From Thermococcus sp. (lineage in GTDB: Archaea; Methanobacteriota_B; Thermococci; Thermococcales; Thermococcaceae), in assembly GCA_021160985.1 (NCBI GenBank), contig JAGHBN010000068.1, forward strand, positions 1 to 7,068: 7,068 nt of DNA. Reading direction: 5' to 3'. Shown one piece after another: positions 1 to 5,849 of the stretch. A model generated the notes under the pieces. It ran no database searches. It was not told the origin of the DNA and worked only from the letters and a program-made list of their open reading frames with translations. A program made the position numbers and the translations under genes. Each line of letters begins with the position of its first letter. Within the stretch, counting starts at the first letter, position 1.

Positions 1-432
1 CACCTGGGTGCCCCCCTGAGTAAAACCCTTGAGCTCGGCCTTGCCTTTGGCTCCCTCCTCTTCCTCTCGCTCGTCCAGTACCTGGCGCTCGGCTATTTGC
101 TTTCGGCCTTTATGCGGGGCAGGAAGGCTCTTTTCGCCTCGCTGGTCCTGGCCTTCCTGCTGGGCTTCGCCGTTCCAATCGCCGTCATCGCAGCTTCAAA
201 TTCGGCAGGGGGTTCCTTCGTTGATGTTCTGGCCAAAAACTCCCTCCCCGTGCCGAGTCCGTTCCTGCACTACACAGTGCTTGCGATGGTCGTCTCTCCG
301 AATAGGGACCTTCCGCCGAAGTCGGTATCGGAGGTTCTAAGCTATCCTGGCAACCTGGGGATGCTGGTCGTTCCCACGCTGATTTACCTTGCGATTGCTT
401 GGTTTAGGTTCAGGAGAGCGGACTTGAGGTGA
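1..432 (+). CDS. Probable ABC-2-type transporter permease, C-terminal fragment
   Basis: The frame is open from the first base of the window to the TGA at 430-432, so the 143 visible residues are the C-terminal end of a longer protein whose start lies outside. Three hydrophobic segments are visible at about residues 13-37, 44-66 and 119-136. Between the last two is a hydrophilic stretch of about 50 residues rich in Ser, Pro and Asn, probably an extracytoplasmic loop. The protein ends in a basic tail (FRFRRADLR), consistent with a cytoplasmic C-terminus. The pattern of a closely spaced helix pair, a long outer loop and one last helix resembles NosY/ABC-2 permeases, which pair with an ATPase to move substrates or proteins across the membrane. 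The ATPase gene would be expected upstream, off the window. No catalytic motif is visible, so the family call rests on topology and general resemblance. Another polytopic membrane protein is possible. Confidence 0.55.
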   Translation, partial: HLGAPLSKTLELGLAFGSLLFLSLVQYLALGYLLSAFMRGRKALFASLVLAFLLGFAVPIAVIAASNSAGGSFVDVLAKNSLPVPSPFLHYTVLAMVVSPNRDLPPKSVSEVLSYPGNLGMLVVPTLIYLAIAWFRFRRADLR

Positions 433-467
433 TGCTCATGTTGAGGGTGAAAATCGGAAGTAGAGTA

Positions 468-478
468 TCTTTTTTAAC
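468..478 (+). promoter_or_regulatory. T-run: probable TATA box of the 502 gene, possibly also terminator of the permease
   Basis: Six Ts followed by AA at 470-477 are centred about 28 bases before the GTG at 502. That is the archaeal TATA-to-transcription-start distance, so the message would begin at or very near the start codon (leaderless). The same T-run lies about 40 bases after the permease stop and could also terminate that transcript, since Thermococcales terminate on U-tracts without a hairpin. Both roles are inferred from position and composition. Confidence 0.4.
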
Positions 479-501
479 TCCCGCTTCTTTTATCCTTTGA
501 G

Positions 502-867
502 GTGTTTCAAATCAAGGTCAAAACCCTGACCCGCCAAATCCTCGCGCTCGCGGAGGAACTCGGCCTCAACGCCGTCCCCGAATACAGGACGCCGGACGGC
601 ACGAGGATAGACGTTGCAATCCTTGACGGCGAGGAAAAAGTTTTGGCTATAGAGCTCGAAGCATCTTTCAAGTGGTTTCCGCAAAGGGTTCTCTACGACG
701 TGGTTAAGGCCCACCGGGCCGGCTTCCCTGAGCTGTGGGTTGTAACGCCCTTCCGAGGCAGCCCCGGCTGGGTCGAGGGCTACGCTGAAGAAATCGGCCT
801 GAGATTGGAGATAAAAAATGATAAAACCCTCCTTGAAGAGCTTAGAGGCCGGTTGGTTCGTCTATGA
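502..867 (+). CDS. Small PD-(D/E)XK nuclease-fold-like protein, function unknown
   Basis: This 121-aa protein matches no named gene that I recognise. It has the outline of the restriction-endonuclease-like (PD-(D/E)XK) core. An N-terminal helix (about residues 8-21) carries on to Glu27 in VPEYRT. Then comes a strand with Asp37 (GTRIDVAI), and after a turn a second strand with ELE (Glu51-Leu-Glu53, from VLAIELEAS). A helix with QRVLYDVVKAHRA (61-73) and a strand ELWVVTP (77-83) follow. The usual E-x-K is replaced by E-x-E, a variant known in the superfamily. Lys69 in the next helix could supply the missing positive charge (inference). No other domain is present. The GTG start is preferred because it sits about 28 bases after a TATA-like T-run and within a GAGGTG, and no in-frame ATG or TTG is available near it. 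The 3' end overlaps the convergent Nif3-like gene by 26 bp. It may be a nuclease, a DNA-repair factor or an inactive relative. The gene is probably real; the fold is less certain. Confidence 0.75.
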   Translation: MFQIKVKTLTRQILALAEELGLNAVPEYRTPDGTRIDVAILDGEEKVLAIELEASFKWFPQRVLYDVVKAHRAGFPELWVVTPFRGSPGWVEGYAEEIGLRLEIKNDKTLLEELRGRLVRL

Positions 868-1597
868 AGAAAACATTCACCCCGAGCTTTGTCTTCACGA
901 CTTCCATGAGGGCCTTAACGCCCGGCGTCTCAGTCTTGTAGTGCCCCGCCACGAGGACGCTCTGGGGCAGGTCTATAGCCGTCAGGTAGTCCGCGTGGCT
1001 GAATTCGCCAGTGATTAGGAGGTCTATTCCCTTTCTGTAGGCTTCTTCCAGCGCGAAGGCCCCGGCCCCGCTCACAGCTCCAACAGTTTTTATTTCCCTC
1101 TCTCCGAACTCGTAGGTTCTAACGGTCGTGTCGAGTTTTTCGGCCATTATCTGGGCAACCTTTTCAATCGGTTGAGGCTCCTCAAACTCTCCGTAGAAGC
1201 CTATGCTCAGGCCTTTGTACTCCCCGAACGGCCCCTTGGGCTCTAAATCGAGCAGGTGGAGCAGGCCGACGTTGTTGCCGACCTCTGTATGCGCATCGAG
1301 GGGCAGGTGAGCCACGTAGAGGTTCAGGCCGTTTTCTATGAGGGCCTTCAGCCTTTTGTAGTGGATACCCGTTATATAGTTAAGACCGCCCCAGATCATT
1401 CCGTGGTGGACAACGAGCATGTCGGCCTTGCCCTTAACGGCCCTCTCGATGGTTCTCAGCGTCGTATCAACGGCAAACGCTACTCTCTCAACTTCCTCTT
1501 TACCCTCAACCTGCAGGCCGTTGCTCGACTTGTCAGGGTAAGCCGGAACGTTAAGGTATTCGTCAAGGAACGCGACGATCTCATCCCTGCTCGCCAT
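842..1597 (-). CDS. Nif3/YbgI-like dinuclear metal-centre protein
   Basis: This 251-aa protein is full length for the compact archaeal/YbgI form of the Nif3 (NIF3L1, DUF34) family, without the extra domain inserted in longer bacterial members. The metal-ligand signature is complete: VHHGMIWGG with His64-His65, HLPLDAH with Asp101, and GHYKTE with His219 and Glu223. These match the residues that hold two metal ions in E. coli YbgI. NGLQV near residue 30 and EVGNNVG (105-111) are further family hallmarks. The biochemical role of the family is not settled; a GTP cyclohydrolase-like annotation is often carried over by habit and should not be assumed. The ATG at 1597 is chosen because GGGTGG lies five bases upstream (1608-1603) and the protein then begins just before the conserved domain. 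The frame extends upstream to 1807, but that part runs through both divergent promoters and looks non-coding. The protein is probably cytoplasmic and transcribed alone from the TATA box at 1636-1631. Confidence 0.93.
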   Translation of the reverse strand: MASRDEIVAFLDEYLNVPAYPDKSSNGLQVEGKEEVERVAFAVDTTLRTIERAVKGKADMLVVHHGMIWGGLNYITGIHYKRLKALIENGLNLYVAHLPLDAHTEVGNNVGLLHLLDLEPKGPFGEYKGLSIGFYGEFEEPQPIEKVAQIMAEKLDTTVRTYEFGEREIKTVGAVSGAGAFALEEAYRKGIDLLITGEFSHADYLTAIDLPQSVLVAGHYKTETPGVKALMEVVKTKLGVNVFFIDEPTGL

Positions 1598-1602
1598 TTT
1601 GT

Positions 1603-1641
1603 CCACCCGTTGGTAATTGCCTTTAACGTGTTTAAACTTTT
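1603..1641 (-). promoter_or_regulatory. Promoter and ribosome-binding site of the Nif3-like gene
   Basis: Read on the minus strand, AAAAG (BRE-like) is followed by TTTAAA at 1636-1631. A transcription start about 25 bases on would fall near 1608, just at the GGGTGG ribosome-binding sequence (1608-1603), five bases before the ATG at 1597. This implies a leader of only about ten bases. The TTTAAA is embedded in the 8-bp palindrome GTTTAAAC (1630-1637). Confidence 0.6.
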
Positions 1642-1684
1642 CCTGCTGTCTTCGATAATTGTCTAAAATTCTGCCAACTATAGC

Positions 1685-1729
1685 CGAAACTTTTAAATAC
1701 GAAAAATGTAAACAGTGCCCTTCGGTGAA
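1685..1729 (+). promoter_or_regulatory. Promoter and ribosome-binding site of the two-gene transporter operon
   Basis: CGAAAC (1685-1690, BRE-like) precedes TTTTAAATA (1691-1699), the best TATA box in the window. Transcription would start near 1720. GGTGAA at 1724-1729 lies five bases before the ATG at 1735 and pairs well with archaeal 16S rRNA 3' ends. This promoter points away from the Nif3 promoter, with the two TATA boxes about 60 bp apart. Confidence 0.65.
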
Positions 1730-1734
1730 ACAAA

Positions 1735-1989
1735 ATGGGTGGAGCAAGCCAAGATTTATACGAAATTTTTGGGGAGGTAATAGCAGAATATGACTTTTTA
1801 AAGGCATTTTTGATTACGGTTATATTGGCCTTTTTGATGTACTTTAGCGCTCCCCAAATAGTGAAGATGCTCGGAAGGGAAGACCTGCTAAACGCTTTAA
1901 GGGTTACTTTAAGCGCTCTGGGAGCATTTTTGGGCTTCATAATCTCGACGGCAATCATTGAACCAAAAAGGATAGTGGAGGAGGGGTAA
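1735..1989 (+). CDS. Small two-helix membrane protein paired with the TctA-like permease
   Basis: This 84-aa protein is not one I recognise by name. It has an acidic N-terminal tail (residues 7-20 hold five Asp/Glu), a first membrane helix at about 21-39 and a short charged loop with KMLGRED around 44-50. A second helix runs at about 54-74, and the C-terminal tail is charged (PKRIVEEG). It has no signal peptide, cysteine motif or catalytic signature. A strong promoter and GGTGAA site support the start. Its TAA is one base before the ATG of the TctA-like permease, so the two are surely co-transcribed and probably translationally coupled. By position it stands where TctB stands in tripartite tricarboxylate transporters, but TctB usually has four helices and is about twice as long. 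The suggestion that it is a reduced TctB-like partner is inference from context and topology, not from sequence identity. Confidence 0.82.
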   Translation: MGGASQDLYEIFGEVIAEYDFLKAFLITVILAFLMYFSAPQIVKMLGREDLLNALRVTLSALGAFLGFIISTAIIEPKRIVEEG

Positions 1990-1990
1990 A

Positions 1991-3349
1991 ATGGAGATTG
2001 CGAGCCTCCTGGTTCAGGTTACACTTCTGACAACATTTTCAGTCCTGCTGTATATAATAATAGGAATGATACCCGGAACCGACGAAACCGCCACAATCGC
2101 GCCAATAACTTTGGCATTCCTGGCGGCCGGCTTCGACCCGCTCCTCATCCTTGCATGGTTTATGGGAACAATAGTGGCATTTAAAGCTGCTGACGCGGTT
2201 CCAACGGCTTTGGCTGCGATTCCCGGTGGAGTCATGGCAGTCCCGCAAGTTCCGGATGCACTGGTGGCCAGAAAACATGGATACTCAGAGATTCTTTTGA
2301 GAAAGGGAATTACTGCAAGCGTCATAGGAACGATAGTTGCCATAGCAATAACGCTGCCGCTCTCCTTCTCATTGGCCCCGCTGGGAGACCTGCTTAAAAA
2401 CCCGGCGGGTCCTTTAAACTGGCCGGGATGGGTGTATCTGATTGTTGCGGGGACGCTGCTGCTGGCGGTGATGTCAAAGGCCAAAATCCTGGCATTGCTG
2501 GCTATATTCCCCTTTGCGATGCTCGTCCAGGGCCTCAGGGGACTTTACGGCCACTCTGCTTTCATAAGCATCTTCCTGGCCATTACTGTGGGGCCGATAC
2601 TGTATGAGCTCTTAACGCTTATTTCCCCCAACAACCACCACTTAAAACGCAAGGAGTACGCCCGTATTAAGCTTGTAAAGACGGGGAAGATTTCACTAAA
2701 CCCCCTCCACCACCTCACAAAAGTGGAAGTTGCCCTCTCCTCAGTGTTGGCTGGATTGAGTGGCATTCTGGCGACCTTCATGAGCCCAGTTGGGCTGACG
2801 GTTCTCTTCGGAGACCTCGTGAAGGAAAGCCAGAAAGACGAACTCAAGGGCTCCCTCATGGCTTACGCGGTTAGGGATGCCATAAAGAATGCCACCTACA
2901 TTGGAGGAACTCTTATACCCCTCATTGCTCTCGGTGTCCCCACAGGGCCTATGTCCGCCGGTCCGGCCCACCCGTTCTTTGCGGAGCTCGCGGTCTTCGG
3001 CGGCTCAACACCGAGGGACGTCCTCCTCCAGAGGTATTCAACACCCACAATAATGCTTGTGACGGTCTACGCAACAATATTTGCCGCAGTGCTGGCATAC
3101 CTGATACTCATCAAGTATTCAAGACAGCTGACAAGGTTTGTCTTTAAAAAAGTGCCCGCAGAAGCCCTGTACGCGACCTTCCTGGCCATAGTGATGGTCT
3201 TGGCATACAATGACGCCGGGCTTGCAGGGGTCTTTGGTTCAATACTGGTGGGACTCATCTCAGCCACGTTCGTTAGAAATGGGGTCTCAATCGGCATACT
3301 CTTCATGGTGCTTGTTGCGGCCCCGTATCTTGTGGGGCTGTTGTTCTGA
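1991..3349 (+). CDS. TctA-family (tripartite tricarboxylate transporter-like) permease
   Basis: This 452-aa polytopic membrane protein has about ten to twelve hydrophobic segments. It shows both halves of the TctA pattern. In the first half, GMIPGTDETATIAP (25-38) parallels the family's LPGLG motif. It is followed by a PTALAAIPGG segment (71-80) and an ALVARKHGYSEIL stretch (90-102) that parallels the family's DGYPMAKKG region. In the second half, AIKNATYIGGTLIPL (297-311) and ALGVPTGPMSAG (313-324) parallel the family's ESANNAAAGGSLIPLLTLGIPGSATTA region. A basic cytoplasmic loop (about 216-245) separates the halves. Length is a little under the usual roughly 500 residues. TctA is the large translocating subunit for carboxylate uptake, normally with TctB and the periplasmic binder TctC. 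No TctC is visible here, so substrate and energy source are unknown. GGAGGAGGGG spans the upstream stop and serves as the ribosome-binding site. A T-rich tract follows the stop. Confidence 0.83.
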   Translation: MEIASLLVQVTLLTTFSVLLYIIIGMIPGTDETATIAPITLAFLAAGFDPLLILAWFMGTIVAFKAADAVPTALAAIPGGVMAVPQVPDALVARKHGYSEILLRKGITASVIGTIVAIAITLPLSFSLAPLGDLLKNPAGPLNWPGWVYLIVAGTLLLAVMSKAKILALLAIFPFAMLVQGLRGLYGHSAFISIFLAITVGPILYELLTLISPNNHHLKRKEYARIKLVKTGKISLNPLHHLTKVEVALSSVLAGLSGILATFMSPVGLTVLFGDLVKESQKDELKGSLMAYAVRDAIKNATYIGGTLIPLIALGVPTGPMSAGPAHPFFAELAVFGGSTPRDVLLQRYSTPTIMLVTVYATIFAAVLAYLILIKYSRQLTRFVFKKVPAEALYATFLAIVMVLAYNDAGLAGVFGSILVGLISATFVRNGVSIGILFMVLVAAPYLVGLLF

Positions 3350-3370
3350 TTTTGTTTTTCTTTCCTTGTT
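3350..3370 (+). terminator. T-rich terminator after the TctA-like gene
   Basis: Beginning right after the TGA (3347-3349), about 15 of 21 bases are T, in several runs of three to five. There is no stable hairpin. This is the usual archaeal U-tract terminator form. It argues that the transporter operon ends before Elp3. Confidence 0.6.
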
Positions 3371-3381
3371 AATCCCAACTC

Positions 3382-3393
3382 TTTTAAGGAGGG
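3382..3393 (+). promoter_or_regulatory. Candidate Elp3 promoter element and Shine-Dalgarno-like sequence
   Basis: TTTTAA (3382-3387) could be a TATA box and GGAGGG (3388-3393) a ribosome-binding site ten bases before the ATG at 3404. The two readings conflict. A TATA box here would place the transcript start near 3410, downstream of GGAGGG and of the first ATG, which would favour the in-frame ATGs at 3413 or 3419. If transcription begins further upstream, GGAGGG can serve the ATG at 3404. Confidence 0.4.
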
Positions 3394-3403
3394 TTTTGCT
3401 CCT

Positions 3404-5191
3404 ATGGGCGTGATGGGAATGGATGATAGGTTCCGAAAGGCCGTCGAGGAGCTGGCGAGACTGGTCATGGGCGGCGAGATAAAGGCCCGCGAGGAGCTTA
3501 ACAGGTACAAGATAGCCGTATCCAGGAAGTATCACCTTTCAAAGATTCCGGGCAATTCTGACATCCTCAAGGCCATCCCCGAGGAGAGGAGGGACGAGTT
3601 CAGAGATCTGCTCAAGAGGAAGCCGACGAGAACGATAAGCGGCGTCGCGGTCGTTGCAATGATGACGAAGCCCTTTCCCTGTCCCCATGGGCGCTGTATC
3701 TACTGCCCCGGTGGGCCGAGCGTCGGCTCGCCCCAGAGTTACACCGGAAGGGAGCCTTCTGCCCTTAGGGCCGTCCAGAGCGCCTACCACCCGTACATAA
3801 TCATGATGCGCAGGTTAAAGCAGCTCACCGACATAGGGCACGACGTTGACAAGGTGGAGGTCATAATCCAGGGCGGCACCTTCCCGGCCGTTGACCTGGA
3901 CTACCAGGAGTGGTTCGTCAAGTGCGCCTTCAAGGCGATGAACGACTTCCCGCACTTCAGGGACATCGAGAACCTTGAGGAAAAGCTGATTAGGCTGATA
4001 GTGAAGAAGGACGAGTCCGTTTTTGAGGAGGATCCGAAGTTCAAGGAAGCCTGGGAGAAAACCCACTCAAAGCCCTACTACTACCTCGAAGACGAGCAGA
4101 GGAAGAACGAGAAGGCCAAGGTGAGGATGGTCGGCCTCACGATCGAGACGCGCCCGGACTGGGCCTTCGAGAGGCACATAGACAGGATGCTGAAGCTCGG
4201 GACGACGAGGGTCGAGCTCGGCGTCCAGACGGTTTTCAATTTCATCCACGAGAGGACGAGGAGGGGCCACGGCGTCGAGGAGATAGTTAGGGCCACACAG
4301 CTCCTCCGCGATGCCGGGTTGAAGATCAACTACCACATAATGCCCGGTCTGCCGGGGAGCAACTTCGAGCGCGACCTATACACCTTCCGTGCCATCTTCG
4401 AAGACCCCCGCTTCAGGCCAGACATGCTGAAGGTGTACCCCACGCTCGTCACGAGGGACGCCCCCCTCTACCGCTGGTGGAAGGAGGGCAAATACCGCCC
4501 CTACCGTACGGAAGAGGCAGTAGAATTACTCGTTGAGGCCTACAAGCTCTTCCCGAAGTGGGTGCGCGTCATGAGAATTCAGCGCGACATTCCAGTCCAG
4601 CTCATCGTTGACGGTGTCAAGCACTCCAATCTGGGTCAGCTTGTATTCAACGAGCTCATCAGGCGGGGCATAAGGCCGAGGGAGATTAGGTTTAGAGAAG
4701 TCGGCCACATGATGGGGAAGTTTGGAATCCAGCCTGAAGTGGAGCACATCAAGCTCCTCCGCGAGGACTACGAGGCGGCGGGCGGAAGGGAGATTTTCCT
4801 CAGCTTCGAGGACGTTAAGAACGACATCCTAATCGGATTCCTCCGCCTCAGGATTCCGAGCGAGAAAGCCCACAGGAAGGAGATAAACTGCTGTCCCTCG
4901 GCCATAGTCAGGGAGCTCCACGTTTACGGCCCGCTCGTGCCGATAGGTGGGAAGCCGAGGTACGAGTGGCAGCACCGGGGTTATGGGAGGGAGCTTTTGG
5001 CCGAGGCAGAGAGGATAGCGAGGGAGGAGTTCGACGTCAAAAAGATGCTCGTCATCAGCGGCGTCGGGGTCAGGAACTACTACAGGAAGTTCGGCTACCG
5101 GAAGAACGGGCCCTACGTTGCAAAGAGGCTCGACAGGGGCTACGCTGATTACAAAAAGAGTAAGGAGTTCGACGCCCACCTGAACACTTAA
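3404..5191 (+). CDS. elp3: Elp3: tRNA U34 carboxymethyluridine synthase (radical SAM plus acetyltransferase)
   Basis: This 595-aa protein is full length for archaeal Elp3. It uses S-adenosylmethionine and acetyl-CoA to add a carboxymethyl-type group to C5 of wobble uridine-34 in tRNAs. Archaeal Elp3 works without the Elp1/2/4-6 subunits of eukaryotic Elongator. An N-terminal tRNA-binding region (about 1-80) leads to the radical SAM cluster Cys93, Cys98 and Cys101 in CPHGRCIYCPGGP. This C-x4-C-x2-C spacing is typical of archaeal Elp3. IQGGTFP (155-161), GLTIETRPDW (244-253), RVELGVQT and NYHIMPGLPGSN continue the radical SAM barrel. The lysine-acetyltransferase (GNAT-fold) domain starts near RELHVYG (503-509). 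It carries the acetyl-CoA loop QHRGYG (523-528) and the closing YYRKFGY (559-565). In-frame ATGs at 3404, 3413 and 3419 all precede the conserved region; 3404 is given for its GGAGGG, but a start at 3413 or 3419 is equally possible. It is probably transcribed alone and ends three bases before the stop of a convergent gene. Confidence 0.97.
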   Translation: MGVMGMDDRFRKAVEELARLVMGGEIKAREELNRYKIAVSRKYHLSKIPGNSDILKAIPEERRDEFRDLLKRKPTRTISGVAVVAMMTKPFPCPHGRCIYCPGGPSVGSPQSYTGREPSALRAVQSAYHPYIIMMRRLKQLTDIGHDVDKVEVIIQGGTFPAVDLDYQEWFVKCAFKAMNDFPHFRDIENLEEKLIRLIVKKDESVFEEDPKFKEAWEKTHSKPYYYLEDEQRKNEKAKVRMVGLTIETRPDWAFERHIDRMLKLGTTRVELGVQTVFNFIHERTRRGHGVEEIVRATQLLRDAGLKINYHIMPGLPGSNFERDLYTFRAIFEDPRFRPDMLKVYPTLVTRDAPLYRWWKEGKYRPYRTEEAVELLVEAYKLFPKWVRVMRIQRDIPVQLIVDGVKHSNLGQLVFNELIRRGIRPREIRFREVGHMMGKFGIQPEVEHIKLLREDYEAAGGREIFLSFEDVKNDILIGFLRLRIPSEKAHRKEINCCPSAIVRELHVYGPLVPIGGKPRYEWQHRGYGRELLAEAERIAREEFDVKKMLVISGVGVRNYYRKFGYRKNGPYVAKRLDRGYADYKKSKEFDAHLNT

Positions 5192-5198
5192 GCTTAAG
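5187..5198. repeat. Perfect 12-bp palindrome holding both convergent stop codons
   Basis: CTTAAGCTTAAG is its own reverse complement. It places the Elp3 TAA (5189-5191) and the minus-strand TAA of the HdeD-like gene (5196-5194) in mirror positions. The stem is too short and AT-rich to be a stable hairpin at high temperature, so termination more likely depends on flanking T-tracts. Confidence 0.85.
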
Positions 5199-5751
5199 CC
5201 GGAACTCCGCTTTTTTCTTTCTCAACTTTAGCCGCCAGCGCTATCGCTATGAAGTTCGCACCGCTCATCAGCAGGTCAACTGAGACGAAGAGCCCTATGG
5301 CCCAGAGGCTCGACCAGGGCCACTGGAGCACTATCATTGCACCCAGGAGGATTGTGACGGCTCCGGAGATAACCATCAGGGCCCACTGGTTAACGTCCCT
5401 GTTCTGGAAGGCCACGCCAATCCTTATCGCGCCTATCGCTATCAGCGAGAACCCGAGGACGAGGGTAAGCAGTGTAGTCGCCAGTGCGGGATTTTCAAGC
5501 GTCGCTATACCGCCGATAACGTAGATGGCTCCCATGAGAATGTGCAGGCCCCTGCTCTTCCAGTCCTTCGTTTTGGCGATTCCCTGCGCAATCTGGAGCG
5601 CTCCACCAACGATCATGAACGCTCCGAACACCGCAACGCTCGTTATCGTCATCAGCGGCAGGAGGAGCAGGCCGGCGACTCCAAGTGTTATGAACATCAC
5701 GCCAAGCACGAGCATCCACGCCCAGTTCTTTTTGAGTTCGCCATATTCCAT
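5194..5751 (-). CDS. HdeD/DUF308-family six-helix membrane protein
   Basis: This 185-aa protein has three helical hairpins, the repeated layout of the HdeD (DUF308) family. Helices lie at about residues 12-31, 36-60, 68-84, 91-113, 125-143 and 150-174. The family pattern is clear: small-residue-rich hydrophobic helices with Gly-Gly or Gly-Ala pairs, and ENPALATTLLTLVLG leading the middle pair. A basic loop (KTKDWKSR) sits between hairpins one and two, and the tail is charged (KVEKEKSG). E. coli HdeD is linked to acid resistance at high cell density; the function of archaeal members is unknown and acid resistance should not be inferred. The ATG at 5751 (MEYGELKK) is chosen because GGTGG (5760-5756) lies four bases upstream. 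The alternative TTG at 5766 would put that ribosome-binding sequence inside the gene. It is transcribed alone from a TATA box near 5801-5795. Confidence 0.88.
   Translation of the reverse strand: MEYGELKKNWAWMLVLGVMFITLGVAGLLLLPLMTITSVAVFGAFMIVGGALQIAQGIAKTKDWKSRGLHILMGAIYVIGGIATLENPALATTLLTLVLGFSLIAIGAIRIGVAFQNRDVNQWALMVISGAVTILLGAMIVLQWPWSSLWAIGLFVSVDLLMSGANFIAIALAAKVEKEKSGVPA
5211..5223 (+). terminator. T-rich tract, probable Elp3 terminator inside the convergent gene
   Basis: A run of TTTTTTCTTTCTC about 20 bases after the Elp3 stop fits an archaeal U-tract terminator. On the other strand it encodes the KEKE-type lysine/glutamate tail of the HdeD-like protein, so coding sequence and termination signal would share the same bases. 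The role is inferred from composition and position. Confidence 0.4.
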
Positions 5752-5754
5752 AAG

Positions 5755-5806
5755 ACCACCCCCCAATTTTTTTACAAAACGTAACTTTAAGCCCTTAAAA
5801 AGTTTT
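5755..5806 (-). promoter_or_regulatory. Promoter and ribosome-binding site of the HdeD-like gene
   Basis: On the minus strand GAAAAC is followed by TTTTTAA at 5801-5795, a BRE/TATA arrangement. This predicts a transcript start near 5773 and a leader of about 22 bases. The leader contains a run of six Gs and then GGTGGT (5760-5755), which decides for the ATG at 5751. Confidence 0.55.
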
Positions 5807-5807
5807 C

Positions 5808-5830
5808 TGTAAAAAGGTTAATAAAATGTT
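5808..5830 (-). terminator. T-rich terminator region of the NEW3-repeat gene
   Basis: Read on the minus strand, this stretch 20-40 bases after the TGA (5852-5850) holds runs of four and five Ts (CATTTTATTAACCTTTTTAC). It is a plausible U-tract terminator for the surface-protein gene, placed just before the promoter of the HdeD-like gene on the same strand. Confidence 0.45.
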
Positions 5831-5849
5831 GGAAGAAAGGAGAGGGTGC

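Noticed and set aside
29..340. Long open frames in other phases or on the opposite strand of the real genes (for example 29-340 +, 1256-1666 +, 2014-2484 -, 4829-5179 -)
   Set aside because: They lie wholly within well-supported genes, show no recognisable domain and have no promoter or ribosome-binding support; they are by-products of GC-rich coding sequence.
428..460. Possible C/D-box guide RNA (GTGATG and GTGAAA pieces)
   Set aside because: The last base of box C does not match and no proper CTGA boxes are spaced as needed. The same holds for the GTGATGG at 3410-3416.
432..500. A 22-codon reading frame starting at an ATG that overlaps the permease stop (TGATG)
   Set aside because: The overlap looks like operon coupling, but the product is short and shows no recognisable motif. 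Its end coincides with the promoter of the next gene. It may be a remnant; there is not enough to call it a gene.
1630..1637. GTTTAAAC as a SurR redox-regulator site, and similarly GTT...AAC at 3368-3379
   Set aside because: The SurR consensus needs GTT and AAC with three bases between. Here the gaps are two and six bases. The first is better explained as a TATA box.
1598..1807. N-terminal extension of the Nif3-like frame by 70 residues
   Set aside because: It would start inside the small membrane-protein gene and run across both divergent promoters. The conserved domain and a good ribosome-binding site support the ATG at 1597.
5752..5766. Five-residue extension of the HdeD-like protein from a TTG at 5766
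   Set aside because: It would place the GGGGGTGG ribosome-binding sequence inside the coding region. The ATG at 5751 has ideal spacing.
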